Source: Anaerolineaceae bacterium (GTDB lineage: Bacteria; Chloroflexota; Anaerolineae; Anaerolineales; Anaerolineaceae). From it: DNA of 64,000 nt. The stretch spans positions 1-64,000 of the forward strand of contig JAFPZX010000134.1 in assembly GCA_017417055.1 (NCBI GenBank), written 5' to 3'. Positions 18,120-26,950 of the stretch are shown piece after piece. A program made the translations under genes and the position numbers. The first letter of the stretch is position 1; the number at the start of each line of letters is the position of its first letter. The notes beneath the pieces are model-generated. The model worked only from the letters and a program-made list of their open reading frames with translations, was not told the DNA's origin and searched no databases.

Positions 18120-18878
18120 TCAGAATTTATCTTGTTCCTTTTCTGATTTCAGAATCGTATAGACTTCATAGATTTCGCTGATGGTATGCGTTGGTTTTTC
18201 CGCATATACGCCGATGTCCTTTATCGCAGTCAGCTGAGAATGGATGTGGAAAGTTTCTCCAAATCCGGCACGGCAGGCACCTACAATATCCCGGGAATAG
18301 GTATCACCAACATATGCGCAATTTTCAGGTTTCGACTGCATCTGATAGAAGGAAACTTTGAAAATATTTCCATCCGGTTTGCGATATCCGGTAACAGAGG
18401 ATAAAGTCACATCCCTGAAATAATCCCGAATCCCGTAGTCGATCAGAATTTGGAAGACCTGATAAAGACTGGCGGTGTTGGAAATAATCCCAAGTTTCAT
18501 CCCCAGCGTCTGTAATCCATCCAACATTTCCTTAACTCGAGGGCGCAGAACACGATGATAATGCGTCACTTCATACATATACGCAAGCTCTTCGGAAAAT
18601 GGTTTTACCTGATCAAAATTCAGTCCGAAATTCGGCATGACAAAATTGCCCCAGATTTCTTCCGGTTTCAGTTCGCGGTTATCACTGTCACGCTGAACGC
18701 CATAAGCATCCCAGCCTTCTTTGAGGAGCCTCTCCGCTGTTTCAAGATCGCAATTCAACGGGAAACCATGGGAAGCGCAGATCTCAAGAACACGCCGCGC
18801 CGCATCAAAACGACTGCTTTCATCAACAAAAATATCTTCCAGTGTGCCGCCCATATCAAACAAAACCGTATCAATCAT
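18120..18878 (-). CDS. HAD-superfamily protein, last gene of the 27.7-18.1 kb operon
   Basis: 252 aa, with a helical cap between motifs I and II. Motif I is VLFDMGGTL near residues 5-13: the nucleophile Asp is present but the usual second Asp is Gly. Motif II is GIISNTAS, motif III has YRKPDGNIF, and motif IV is AYVGDTYSRDIVGA. The DxGxT form is shared with three HAD genes at the other end of the same operon. The missing general acid/base makes ordinary phosphatase activity uncertain. Overlaps the preceding membrane-protein gene by 8 bp. Confidence 0.85.
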   Translation of the reverse strand: MIDTVLFDMGGTLEDIFVDESSRFDAARRVLEICASHGFPLNCDLETAERLLKEGWDAYGVQRDSDNRELKPEEIWGNFVMPNFGLNFDQVKPFSEELAYMYEVTHYHRVLRPRVKEMLDGLQTLGMKLGIISNTASLYQVFQILIDYGIRDYFRDVTLSSVTGYRKPDGNIFKVSFYQMQSKPENCAYVGDTYSRDIVGACRAGFGETFHIHSQLTAIKDIGVYAEKPTHTISEIYEVYTILKSEKEQDKF

Positions 18879-19359
18879 TATCTTCAGAAATCCTCTCTAA
18901 TTTTTCAGATCTTTTCCAAAAATACCAGGCCGACCCTCCGCCAATCAACAACGGAGCAGGAACCATGATGACAAACAAATGCAAAAAAATAGACAATGCT
19001 TCCCGGTCATCTTTCAGTAAAATTATCATAGCAATCAGGAACATCAACGCAAAAACCGCGATCCAGACATAGCCAAGGAAAAAGGGCTTTTTATTGGATA
19101 TCAATTTCAGCGGTATCAGACAAATCAATGCACCAACCAATGCCGGAACAATTGCACTGATCAGATTCGAAAGCCAGGGAGCTAAACCTTTCGTCAGCGG
19201 TGCTAAAACATCAATCATAAAATAATATGCAGCACCATATACAATGAGTATCAAAGCAGCATAGGTGATACTGTAAGCGAAAGTTCCGCTTTTCATCTTC
19301 CCGTCTTTGGTAAAACGAAAAAAATCCTTAAATTCAACCTTTTGGTCTTTACTGCTCAT
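18871..19359 (-). CDS. Small membrane protein
   Basis: 162 aa with about four membrane segments (AYSITYAALILIVYGAAYYF, NLISAIVPALVGALICLIPL, FLGYVWIAVFALMFLIAMI, FLHLFVIMVPAPLLIGGGSA) and a charged C-terminus. No family recognised. It lies between the solute-binding protein gene and the last HAD gene, after a strong hairpin. Confidence 0.75.
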   Translation of the reverse strand: MSSKDQKVEFKDFFRFTKDGKMKSGTFAYSITYAALILIVYGAAYYFMIDVLAPLTKGLAPWLSNLISAIVPALVGALICLIPLKLISNKKPFFLGYVWIAVFALMFLIAMIILLKDDREALSIFLHLFVIMVPAPLLIGGGSAWYFWKRSEKLERISEDND

Positions 19360-19380
19360 TGTTTATATTACTGCTGATAT

Positions 19381-19413
19381 TTCTGCGGCAGCTTTATAGC
19401 TGCTGCCGCAGAA
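19381..19413. promoter_or_regulatory. Strong GC hairpin between binding-protein and membrane-protein genes
   Basis: TTCTGCGGCAGC at 19381-19392 pairs with GCTGCCGCAGAA at 19402-19413, a 12-bp perfect stem. No T run follows on the minus strand, so it more likely stabilises the 3' end of the binding-protein mRNA or acts as a partial terminator. This would give more binding protein than downstream products (inference). Confidence 0.55.
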
Positions 19414-19488
19414 TCAATTCAAAAATTTTAGATTTTACAAGTACGAAACTCTATCCAATTTTAACTGACAACTGCTAACGATAAACTA

Positions 19489-20679
19489 CTATTTATTCGG
19501 GCTCTTGTCATGCCAGTAGGTCCAGAAGTCTGCGACATCCAGATAGTATTCGTAAATTCCTTCCATGTCGAGCGGAACCGTGTGGCTTTCTGCAAGGCTG
19601 AAGGGGTTCTTCTTGTTATTGAAGTCATTACGGACGGACCAGGCGCCTTCCTTCATGACCTGTTTGTAGCCATCACCGGAACCATCATCGCCGCCCATCA
19701 TATAGCGGATGAACAGGCGGGCACCGGCGGGGTTGTCGGAACCGGGAACGACATAGGTATAGCTGGTATTCTGACCGGAAACATACGGAGCCAGCTCAGT
19801 GACCCAGGCAATCGGCCAGCCATTGTCATCGCGGTTGCCGATCTTCCCGGCAGAAGCAAGACCCAAAACAGGAGCATCAGCAGTGGAATTTGCAACAGCT
19901 TCAACGATTTCGTCACCGTCACCGATGAATGTCATCTTCAGCTGGGAAAGACGGTACAGGTATTCAAACCCGGCATTATTTTCTTCAAAGCCAAGATCAT
20001 TCGGATAGGTATATTCAATCGGAGTTCCATACTTTTCTTCGTATGCCTTTGCCAGGTCATCCGGATTGGCGACAAAATGGCTGAAGAGTCCCAGATATGT
20101 GGATTCTGATCCGATTTCCTTGCAGTAAAGAGCATACTTCTGAACGCCATTTTCATCCAGTTCAATGATATCCCACCAGTTGTTTACCGGTGAACCTTCC
20201 GGGAAAGCATCGGTATTGTAGTACCAGAAGGAGATGGAAGTGTAATAAGGCATACCATATTCCATCAATGCAGGATCGATCTGAGCACAGATATCAGTGG
20301 GGAAATAACCTTCCAGATATTTACCGTAATAATTGAAGGCAATATCGCCGCGGGAGTCAGAATCCTGAATAACATCTGCGATAATGTTGCCGGTATCAAC
20401 TTCGGTGACAACTTTCGTAATGCTCTCGCCGGCATCCAGGTCATAGACTTCAACGGTAAGCTCCGGATATTCCTCCGTGAACTTATCCGCAACCTTGGCA
20501 ATTTTACTGGTAGTGCAGTAGATCACGATCTTTCCGCCTTCAGCTTTTGCCAGTTCATAAAGTTCATCCGCAGACATTCCATTGTATTCCGGATTCGTCG
20601 GAATATCAATCGCGGCTGCAGTCAGAACAGTTGACAAAACCATCGTCAACACGAGCAGATAAACAAACAGTTTTTTCAT
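19489..20679 (-). CDS. ABC importer solute-binding protein, family 1 (FbpA/AfuA/PhnS type)
   Basis: 396 aa. The signal peptide is KKLFVYLLVLTMVLSTVLTAAA; no lipobox. The mature part shows GGKIVIYCTTSKIAKVADKFTEEYP, DVIQDSDSRGDIAF, YYTSISFWYYNTDAFP, NNWWDII and late NPAGARLFIRYMM, typical of the binding proteins that carry Fe3+, hexose phosphates or 2-aminoethylphosphonate. The two adjacent tyrosines used by ferric-binding proteins are not evident, so an anionic organic ligand is worth considering. The start is the second ATG, 6 bp after GGAAGG; the first ATG abuts that site. Confidence 0.85.
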   Translation of the reverse strand: MKKLFVYLLVLTMVLSTVLTAAAIDIPTNPEYNGMSADELYELAKAEGGKIVIYCTTSKIAKVADKFTEEYPELTVEVYDLDAGESITKVVTEVDTGNIIADVIQDSDSRGDIAFNYYGKYLEGYFPTDICAQIDPALMEYGMPYYTSISFWYYNTDAFPEGSPVNNWWDIIELDENGVQKYALYCKEIGSESTYLGLFSHFVANPDDLAKAYEEKYGTPIEYTYPNDLGFEENNAGFEYLYRLSQLKMTFIGDGDEIVEAVANSTADAPVLGLASAGKIGNRDDNGWPIAWVTELAPYVSGQNTSYTYVVPGSDNPAGARLFIRYMMGGDDGSGDGYKQVMKEGAWSVRNDFNNKKNPFSLAESHTVPLDMEGIYEYYLDVADFWTYWHDKSPNK

Positions 20680-20719
20680 AATCATCCTTCCTTCTGTTTA
20701 TACAAATCCTGATAGAAAA

Positions 20720-21859
20720 TCAGGCTTTTACCTTCTTTGACTTGCGTGAATATTTGATCAAGCGGCCGGTTTCCTTGTTATAAACATTGAACCGATCCGG
20801 TTTGATTTTCAGCAATACTTCCTGATCAATATCATAATCCGCAATACCGATTTGCTTCAGCAGGATCTCATCTCCACCCACATGAACTGTCACCAGTGTC
20901 TCCGAACCGGCAGGCTGTCCGGCATAGACTTTCGCCGTAATTGTATTATCCAGCGGTTCTTCGGATATTTTGATTTGTTCCGGACGCACACCAAGAACAC
21001 AGTCAAAAGTACCTGTTGGAATAACTTCTTCCGTCCAGTCTTCTTTATTATACTTGAATTCACCAAGACTGCATTTGACGGTCATCACATCACCATTGAC
21101 AGTCGCTTTGCCATTGATGAAATTGATCCTCGGATTCCCGATAAAATCTGCGTTGCTCAAATTATTCGGATTCAGGTAAAGATCCATTGGCGTATCGACC
21201 TGAGAAAGCTTTCCATTTTCAAACAAGGCGATTTTCGTCGACATTGTCAATGCCTCAACCTGGTCATGGGTAACATAAATAATCGTGGTGCCCAATTCCC
21301 GATGAAGCCGTTTTAATTCCGCGCGCATATCGGTTCTCAATTTCGCATCCAGGTTGGACAGAGGTTCATCCAAAAGCAGCAGCTCCGGAGAGGAAGCAAT
21401 AGCCCGGGCGATGGCTACACGCTGCTGCTGACCACCTGAAAGTTCATTCGGATACCGTTTTTCAAATTCACCGATACGCATCCGCTCCAACGCGTTCCGA
21501 ACAGTCTTTTTGATTTCCTCCGATGGCATTTTTTTGATTTTCAAGCCAAAAGCGACGTTATCAAAAACAGTCATATGCGGCCACAAGGCATAGCTTTGGA
21601 AAACCAGATTCAACCCACGTTTTGAAGGCTCCAGAAAGAATGCCTCATCACAGTCAATAGCCTTTTTCCCGTTGATCAGCATAATGCCGTTCTGCGGACG
21701 CTCTAACCCTGATACTACACGCAAAGTAGTTGTTTTCCCGCAGCCGGACGGACCAAGCAGCGTCATAAAATCTCCATCTTCGATGGTCAAATTTACATCA
21801 TGCAGAACATGGTTCGTTCCGTAATATTTGTCAATATGAATCAGTTCAATCTTACTCAT
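20720..21859 (-). CDS. ABC importer ATPase (FbpC/PotA/UgpC type)
   Basis: 379 aa. Walker A GPSGCGKTT at 36-44, Q-loop VFQSYALWPHMTV, signature LSGGQQQR, Walker B LLLLDEPLSNLD, switch THDQVEA. Residues about 240-370 form a TOBE-type regulatory domain with VLGVRPEQIKI. It powers the fused permease encoded just upstream in the operon. The 50-bp gap to the permease gene contains short tttctga/ttcttat repeats. Confidence 0.93.
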   Translation of the reverse strand: MSKIELIHIDKYYGTNHVLHDVNLTIEDGDFMTLLGPSGCGKTTTLRVVSGLERPQNGIMLINGKKAIDCDEAFFLEPSKRGLNLVFQSYALWPHMTVFDNVAFGLKIKKMPSEEIKKTVRNALERMRIGEFEKRYPNELSGGQQQRVAIARAIASSPELLLLDEPLSNLDAKLRTDMRAELKRLHRELGTTIIYVTHDQVEALTMSTKIALFENGKLSQVDTPMDLYLNPNNLSNADFIGNPRINFINGKATVNGDVMTVKCSLGEFKYNKEDWTEEVIPTGTFDCVLGVRPEQIKISEEPLDNTITAKVYAGQPAGSETLVTVHVGGDEILLKQIGIADYDIDQEVLLKIKPDRFNVYNKETGRLIKYSRKSKKVKA

Positions 21860-21867
21860 CTTTTACC

Positions 21868-21909
21868 AGCCTAATTTCAGATTTCTTATTTCTTATTTCT
21901 GATTTATCA
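21868..21909. repeat. Short degenerate tandem repeat (tttctga/ttcttat)
   Basis: TTTCAGATTTCTTATTTC followed by TTATTTCTGATTTATC: imperfect 7-8 bp units lying between the permease and ATPase genes. The same units recur at 28262-28325 and inside the coding sequence at 28715-28860. Confidence 0.6.
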
Positions 21910-23739
21910 TTATCCCCAGCTCTTGCCGATATCCGCACCGGTCAGCAAGTTGGATAAAATGTAGGAGAATAACACGAACAGAAGAACGACCACGGAAATC
22001 GCGTCAGCCATCTGCGGCAGCACTTCTTTACTGTAGACAAACGAAAGATAAGACAGCGTTCGTGTCGAAGGTGTCATGAACAAAATAATCAGATCCAGCT
22101 CTTTCGCGATACTGATAAACACCAGCAGGAAACCGGAAAGGAAGCCGCCTTTTGCCAGAGGAATAACGATAGAAGTCAGCCGTTTCCAGAAACTTGCACC
22201 GGCGATATCCGCTGCCTCTTCCAACTCGACCGATATCTGCATCATGGTAGCGGTACCGGAACGGCTGGCAAACGGGAAATGTTTCACAACCGTAGCCAGC
22301 AGAATGATCGCGAATGTACCGTAAAGCGAAGGAATCGGACCGATCCTGCGGCTGAACATGGAAAGGTAAATCGCCGCAAACGCAACTGCCGGCATCAGAT
22401 ACGGGATGAATACCAGCTGTTCCACCAGTTTGCCGTACCATTTTCCGCGTCCACGGGAAGTGATATATCCCAGCAGACAGCCGCACAAAGCGGTGATAAC
22501 AGAACCAATGATGGTCAGCTTGACGGTATTCCACAAAGCGGTAAAGAATTCGGCGTTTTTGAAGATTCCCGGATAGTTGATCATATCACGCGGAGCGTCT
22601 TCCAGATTACCGATCCAATTATAAAGCGTCAGGTTATCCGGACCGTATCCGCCGCCTGTCCGAATCTGAAAGGTTTCCATCACGAGAATGAACATCGGGA
22701 CGAACATCGCGAAAATCAAAAAGATCCCAAGAAACACCATAATCGGGTAACGGGCAGGACCAAGCTTCATCATGGTGCTGTGACCTCCTTTGCCGCCGAT
22801 GGTCTCATAGGATTTCCGGGTGCCGATAAATGCCTGATTGGCCCAAATCGTACCGGAAGCCATCAGGATCAGCAAAATCGCCATACAATACCCGACTGTT
22901 GCCTGACCGGTATTGATAAAGTCATGCATCTTGGTAGCCAGCGTATAGTAACTGATCCGCAGACCAAGGTTGGCAGCCACTCCGTATGTCCCGATGGACT
23001 TACTCAGCGTCATGATCGCGGAAGAAAGCACCGCGGGCATAACAAGCGGCAGCGTAATGCTCCGCAAAATATAAATTTTACTGGCGCCCTGAATTTCACC
23101 CATTTCCTCCAGCTCGCTATTGATAGAACGCAGAGAACCGGAAACCATGATGTACGTAAATGCGTAATAATGCAATACCATACAAAGGATGATGGCGATT
23201 GGTCCGTATGCCAGCCAGTCCGGGATGTTCAGCCCCAGCCCTTGTAAAAATCCCGGCGAACCGCCGCGGTTGTTTCGGAAAACAGCCAGCCAGGCCATTG
23301 ACTTGCACCAGGAAGGGATCATATAGGGGATCATGATTCCAAGTGTCAGCCAACGCTTTCCCGGCAAATCGCTGCGGACCATCAGCCATGCCAATCCAGC
23401 CCCCAGCGGAACCGCAATGATAGTAACAAAAAAAGCAATCGTCAGGGAATGCAGCAGCGGCGTAAAGAAATTCGCTTTATTGAGCTTATCCACGAGCAGG
23501 TACTTCCAATAATACAGTGTAAAATCACCTACCTGTGCACCGGGATTCGTTCTTTGAACTCTGCGCAGTTCTCCGGCTGAAAGAATAAACGTATTGCGAA
23601 GCATCCGAATCAACGGGATCGCAATCAGAAAAATCAGCAGAATCAGGGATATGAAAACGATCATATTGAATGGATTCGTGATCACATCCAAAATCTGATT
23701 CTTCAGCTTTTTCCATGAAAAAGTCTTCTTTTTTGTCAT
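21910..23739 (-). CDS. Fused double ABC permease (AfuB/FbpB type)
   Basis: 609 aa, about 12 membrane segments. Two permease modules are joined on one chain. Each carries an EAA-type loop: EEMGEIQGASKIYILRSITLP near residues 210-230 and EEAADIAGASFWKRLTSIVIP near 515-535. Fused permeases are usual for FbpB, AfuB and some aminoethylphosphonate importers. It couples with the ATPase and binding protein that follow. Upstream is a 152-bp gap containing a repeat element. Confidence 0.92.
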   Translation of the reverse strand: MTKKKTFSWKKLKNQILDVITNPFNMIVFISLILLIFLIAIPLIRMLRNTFILSAGELRRVQRTNPGAQVGDFTLYYWKYLLVDKLNKANFFTPLLHSLTIAFFVTIIAVPLGAGLAWLMVRSDLPGKRWLTLGIMIPYMIPSWCKSMAWLAVFRNNRGGSPGFLQGLGLNIPDWLAYGPIAIILCMVLHYYAFTYIMVSGSLRSINSELEEMGEIQGASKIYILRSITLPLVMPAVLSSAIMTLSKSIGTYGVAANLGLRISYYTLATKMHDFINTGQATVGYCMAILLILMASGTIWANQAFIGTRKSYETIGGKGGHSTMMKLGPARYPIMVFLGIFLIFAMFVPMFILVMETFQIRTGGGYGPDNLTLYNWIGNLEDAPRDMINYPGIFKNAEFFTALWNTVKLTIIGSVITALCGCLLGYITSRGRGKWYGKLVEQLVFIPYLMPAVAFAAIYLSMFSRRIGPIPSLYGTFAIILLATVVKHFPFASRSGTATMMQISVELEEAADIAGASFWKRLTSIVIPLAKGGFLSGFLLVFISIAKELDLIILFMTPSTRTLSYLSFVYSKEVLPQMADAISVVVLLFVLFSYILSNLLTGADIGKSWG

Positions 23740-23800
23740 CCCTCACCTCTCCTTTAGGATGTTTGATGGTATCCGAATAGTTCGGATTTATTACCATTAA

Positions 23801-23880
23801 TTTATATTAGGGAAATGATGACTAATTCCCGAAAAGGCGGGGGGACAGTTCTTTGCTTCGCACAAAACCGTCCCCGAGCC
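23801..23880. repeat. MITE-like intergenic repeat, copy in the operon gap
   Basis: The core GGGGACAGTTCTTTGC...CAAAACCGTCCCC at 23841-23875 can fold into a hairpin. The flanks (ATTAGGGAAATGATGACTAAT) are a diverged version of the family's end sequence. It splits the mutase-like gene from the transporter genes on the operon mRNA. Confidence 0.65.
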
Positions 23881-23891
23881 ACAATTCTTTA

Positions 23892-25430
23892 TTATGCTCC
23901 GATCATATTGTCGTAAGCGGCTTTCACTTTTGAATAGTTCCCGTCACGGTCAAGGGCAATACCTCTGCCGACACCATCCACGACCTGCAGATTCAACCCG
24001 CGTGATTCGATCATGTCATCCAGTTCCGCTAATAAATCCGGAGCAGATCCCGGTTCCGTACTGCGTCCGTCGAAGATAATATGCAGATAAACTTCCGGCA
24101 GGTCTTTTGCCATTTCAGCGACTGCAAGCGGATAATAAATCGAACCGTGAGAAGATTTTTTCGTCAGCAGTCCAATCAAATGCAGCGCACAGCCTTTTTC
24201 TCTTGCGTCATTGATGGTTTTCAGCAGCACCGGATTTTTCATGAATGATCCGTCAGCGATTGCGCTGTCAAGGCGGATATCATCCTGCGGAACCACTCTT
24301 CCCGCGCCAATATTGCTGTGTCCGGCTTCGGAATTACCGGGTTTTCCGCTTCCGAGACCAACGTATTCCCCAGAAGCATGCAAACAGGACCATGATTGTT
24401 TTTCCAGCAGACTGTCCCAATATGGTGTGTCACCAAGGAAGATCGCATCATTTTCGGTCTTATCGCCGAGGCCCCAACCGTCGCAGATAATCAGCAGCAT
24501 TTTTCTGTCTTTTCCAAAATCATGATTTTCGCAAAGAACTTTTCCGTCCATTTCTTCCGGTTGTTCAATGCCCATGACTTTCAAAACCGTAGGAGCAATA
24601 TCTTTCAAAGAACCATCATGAAGTGTTATCGGCTCGCTGCTTTCCGGATCGATCATAATAAATGCCACCAGGTTGGAAGTATGGGCGACATGTGGTTTTC
24701 CTTTATCCGTATGCAATACTTCGATATTGCCATGGTCCGCGGTCACAGCGATCACATATCCGGCCTTTTTTGCCGCGGTTATGACTTGTTCCAATGCCCT
24801 GCTGACATGTCCTGCAGCTTCAATTTTTGCTTTATCGTTGGACGTATGTCCGATCACATCGCCATTGGCGAAGTTTGTTACGATAAAATCATATTTACCG
24901 AGCGCGTCTTCAACTTTATCAGCGACCTGTGGCAAAGACAATTCCGGTTTTGTATCAAAAGGAACGCCTTTGATTGATGGAACGCAGAAATCTGTTTCAC
25001 CCGGGAAGGGCTGATTTTCACCGCCATTCAGGAAAAACGTTACATGAGCAAATTTTTCCGATTCCGAACAATGGAATTGTGTTTTTCCAGCTCTGCTCAG
25101 CACCTCGGCAAGTGACATTTTGACATGAGAAGGACCGAATACCACCGGAAGATCCTTGAATTTTTCATGATACAGTGTAAGAATGGAAAAATCAAGCCCT
25201 TTCAAATATTTCCGCTCAACCTTTTCAAAATCCGGATCGGTGAACATTTCTGTCAGTTCAATTTCACGTTCACCTCTGCGGCAGCAGAAGACAACATTGT
25301 CCCCTTCCTTGATAAAACCGGTACCGAGCGTAATTGGATTCAGCGAATAATCAATTTCACCCTTTTCATATGCTTTACGCACCAGTTCAGCCAGTTCATG
25401 ACCACCATGTGTTTTATTTGAGTCTCTCAT
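23892..25430 (-). CDS. Circularly permuted cofactor-independent phosphoglycerate mutase homologue
   Basis: 512 aa, the normal length of iPGM, but the sequence order is swapped. Residues about 10-302 match the family's C-terminal part: FCCRRGERE (47-55, for FNFRPDRA), SESEKFAHVTFFLNGG (122-137), NFANGDVIGHT (186-196), TADHGN (230-235) and HVAHTSN (247-253). Residues about 309-512 match the family's N-terminal part: LIICDGWGL (313-321), GNSEAGHSNIGAGRVV (365-380) with the serine nucleophile at 367, GLLTKKSSH (420-428), DGRSTEPGSA (454-463) and GRGIALDRD (488-496). Metal-ligand and most substrate residues are kept; DGRDT has become DGRST. The break falls within the phosphotransferase domain. It lies 5 bp after a HAD gene and upstream of the transporter genes. 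Activity as PGM is unproven; related mutase or hydrolase chemistry is possible. Confidence 0.9.
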   Translation of the reverse strand: MRDSNKTHGGHELAELVRKAYEKGEIDYSLNPITLGTGFIKEGDNVVFCCRRGEREIELTEMFTDPDFEKVERKYLKGLDFSILTLYHEKFKDLPVVFGPSHVKMSLAEVLSRAGKTQFHCSESEKFAHVTFFLNGGENQPFPGETDFCVPSIKGVPFDTKPELSLPQVADKVEDALGKYDFIVTNFANGDVIGHTSNDKAKIEAAGHVSRALEQVITAAKKAGYVIAVTADHGNIEVLHTDKGKPHVAHTSNLVAFIMIDPESSEPITLHDGSLKDIAPTVLKVMGIEQPEEMDGKVLCENHDFGKDRKMLLIICDGWGLGDKTENDAIFLGDTPYWDSLLEKQSWSCLHASGEYVGLGSGKPGNSEAGHSNIGAGRVVPQDDIRLDSAIADGSFMKNPVLLKTINDAREKGCALHLIGLLTKKSSHGSIYYPLAVAEMAKDLPEVYLHIIFDGRSTEPGSAPDLLAELDDMIESRGLNLQVVDGVGRGIALDRDGNYSKVKAAYDNMIGA

Positions 25431-25435
25431 ATTTT

Positions 25436-26218
25436 TTATTTTCCTCCCGGCCAGGCAGTTTCAGGCATTATCATTTTTTCTGTATTCACTTTTCCCGGTT
25501 CAGGGAAAAGGTCCAAAAGCTGAGGAAACGCGAAAATCACGCAATCCGGCCGATTTTCTTCCGTTAATGTATATTTTTTGGCACCCCATTTGGCCGCAAT
25601 GGTCATTCCCATGTTCACCGCTTTCGCCCCGATGATATCACGATCCAGATTGTCACCTAAAAAAGCGCTGTTTTCTGCGGAGATCCCGACTTCATCAATG
25701 GCATAATAAAAAATAGCCGGTCCCGGTTTGCGCACATAACAGACGGAAGACTGCTGAACCGTTTTGAAATAAGGCCGTAAGCCATCATGATCCAGCCATT
25801 CATCGACCTCTTTTGTGCCGACCAGATCAGAGATAATGCCCACTGCAAAACCACGTCGGTTGAGTTCTTTTACGGTATCTGCTCCGCCTTCGACCACCAC
25901 GCGGCGTCCTTTGGTTCGGCGGTATTCATATGTCAAATCCGACGCGTACTTAGCAATTCGATTTGCATCGAAATCATAAGCCAGCCAGCGTCTCCACAGG
26001 ACCTGCTCCGGCGCTTCACAGAAATATTTCAAGGCCCATTTACGGTATTCGTCATAGCGCGGAGTGATTACTTCATCATAAAACTTCACCGGATCCTCAT
26101 CGGTCCCGCACATCTGCGCGATTTTTTGCTTGGCATCCAATATATAGGCTTCATCTTTTTCAATGATGCGGAATGTGTCGCCGAGATCCAGATAGATGGC
26201 ACGAATGTCAGTATTCAT
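25436..26218 (-). CDS. HAD-superfamily protein, third of three tandem copies
   Basis: 260 aa. Motif I is IYLDLGDTFRI, with the second Asp position replaced by Gly; GIISDLVG is motif II, VRKPGPAIF carries the motif III lysine, and AFLGDNLDRDIIGA is motif IV. It shares YDEYRKWAL and YEYRRTKGRRVV with the next gene upstream, so the tandem genes arose by duplication. Its start abuts the preceding stop. Substrate unknown. Confidence 0.86.
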   Translation of the reverse strand: MNTDIRAIYLDLGDTFRIIEKDEAYILDAKQKIAQMCGTDEDPVKFYDEVITPRYDEYRKWALKYFCEAPEQVLWRRWLAYDFDANRIAKYASDLTYEYRRTKGRRVVVEGGADTVKELNRRGFAVGIISDLVGTKEVDEWLDHDGLRPYFKTVQQSSVCYVRKPGPAIFYYAIDEVGISAENSAFLGDNLDRDIIGAKAVNMGMTIAAKWGAKKYTLTEENRPDCVIFAFPQLLDLFPEPGKVNTEKMIMPETAWPGGK

Positions 26219-26950
26219 TTAGGCCTCCTTTAGAGGGAATAAAGTCAATAATTCTTTGAAGTCCCTGATCACCGCATCCGGAGCATTCTGAGCCTTTGGA
26301 TCGTAAGGATGCTTTTTCTCCGGAGAAATATACAAAATATTGCATCCAATGCCCGCTTCTTTGGCCCCGATAAGGTCCCGGCCCTGATTATCCGCAACGG
26401 AAGCCATTTGTTCACATGGGATTCCTAATTCTCTGCTGCAGATTCGGTAAATTTCCGGATCCGGTTTCCGCAATCCACACACGGGAGAAAGGACCACAGA
26501 GCTGAACAAATCTTTCAACCCATCACTTTCCAGCCAATCCGGAACTTCCGTTTCTCCAATCAAATTACTGATGATCGCTAACTTATATCCGCGTTTATAG
26601 AGTTCATGAAGAACTTCCGCGCCATGATCTGCAACTACCCTGCGGCCTTTCGACTGACGGTATTCATAGGATAATTGATGCCTGTTTTTCATGATAAGAT
26701 CGCGCGGATAATCATACAGCAGCCATTTGCACCACAGTTCTTCATCGTCAGATTCTTTATTTTCTTCCAGAGCCCATTTGCGATATTTTTCATATCGTTC
26801 TTCTACGAGCGCGTAAAACTCCTCAAACGGCAATTCTGTTTTTGCCAGTTCAGCCATCCGCATTCTGCCGGTCCGCATCCATTCCTCATCTTTTAGCGCG
26901 ATGCGCAGCGTCCCGCCAAGATCAAAAACAATTGCCCGAATTTTATTCAT
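26219..26950 (-). CDS. HAD-superfamily protein, second of three tandem copies
   Basis: 243 aa. Motif I VFDLGGTLRI lacks the second Asp; motif II AIISNLIG, motif III LRKPDPEIY, motif IV ASVADNQGRDLIGA, where the usual G-D has become A-D. The cap segment YEKYRKWALEEN and YEYRQSKGRRVV is shared with the neighbouring copy. Its start overlaps the upstream stop by 4 bp. Confidence 0.86.
   Translation of the reverse strand: MNKIRAIVFDLGGTLRIALKDEEWMRTGRMRMAELAKTELPFEEFYALVEERYEKYRKWALEENKESDDEELWCKWLLYDYPRDLIMKNRHQLSYEYRQSKGRRVVADHGAEVLHELYKRGYKLAIISNLIGETEVPDWLESDGLKDLFSSVVLSPVCGLRKPDPEIYRICSRELGIPCEQMASVADNQGRDLIGAKEAGIGCNILYISPEKKHPYDPKAQNAPDAVIRDFKELLTLFPLKEA

Noticed and set aside
22279..23247. 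322-codon plus-strand frame opposite the fused permease gene
   Set aside because: The minus strand encodes a clear double permease. The plus frame is Arg/His/Gln-rich with no family features.
23892..25430. Two separate truncated mutase genes or a frameshifted pseudogene
   Set aside because: The frame is continuous, total length equals a normal iPGM, and catalytic residues from both halves are kept, which favours a permuted functional protein.
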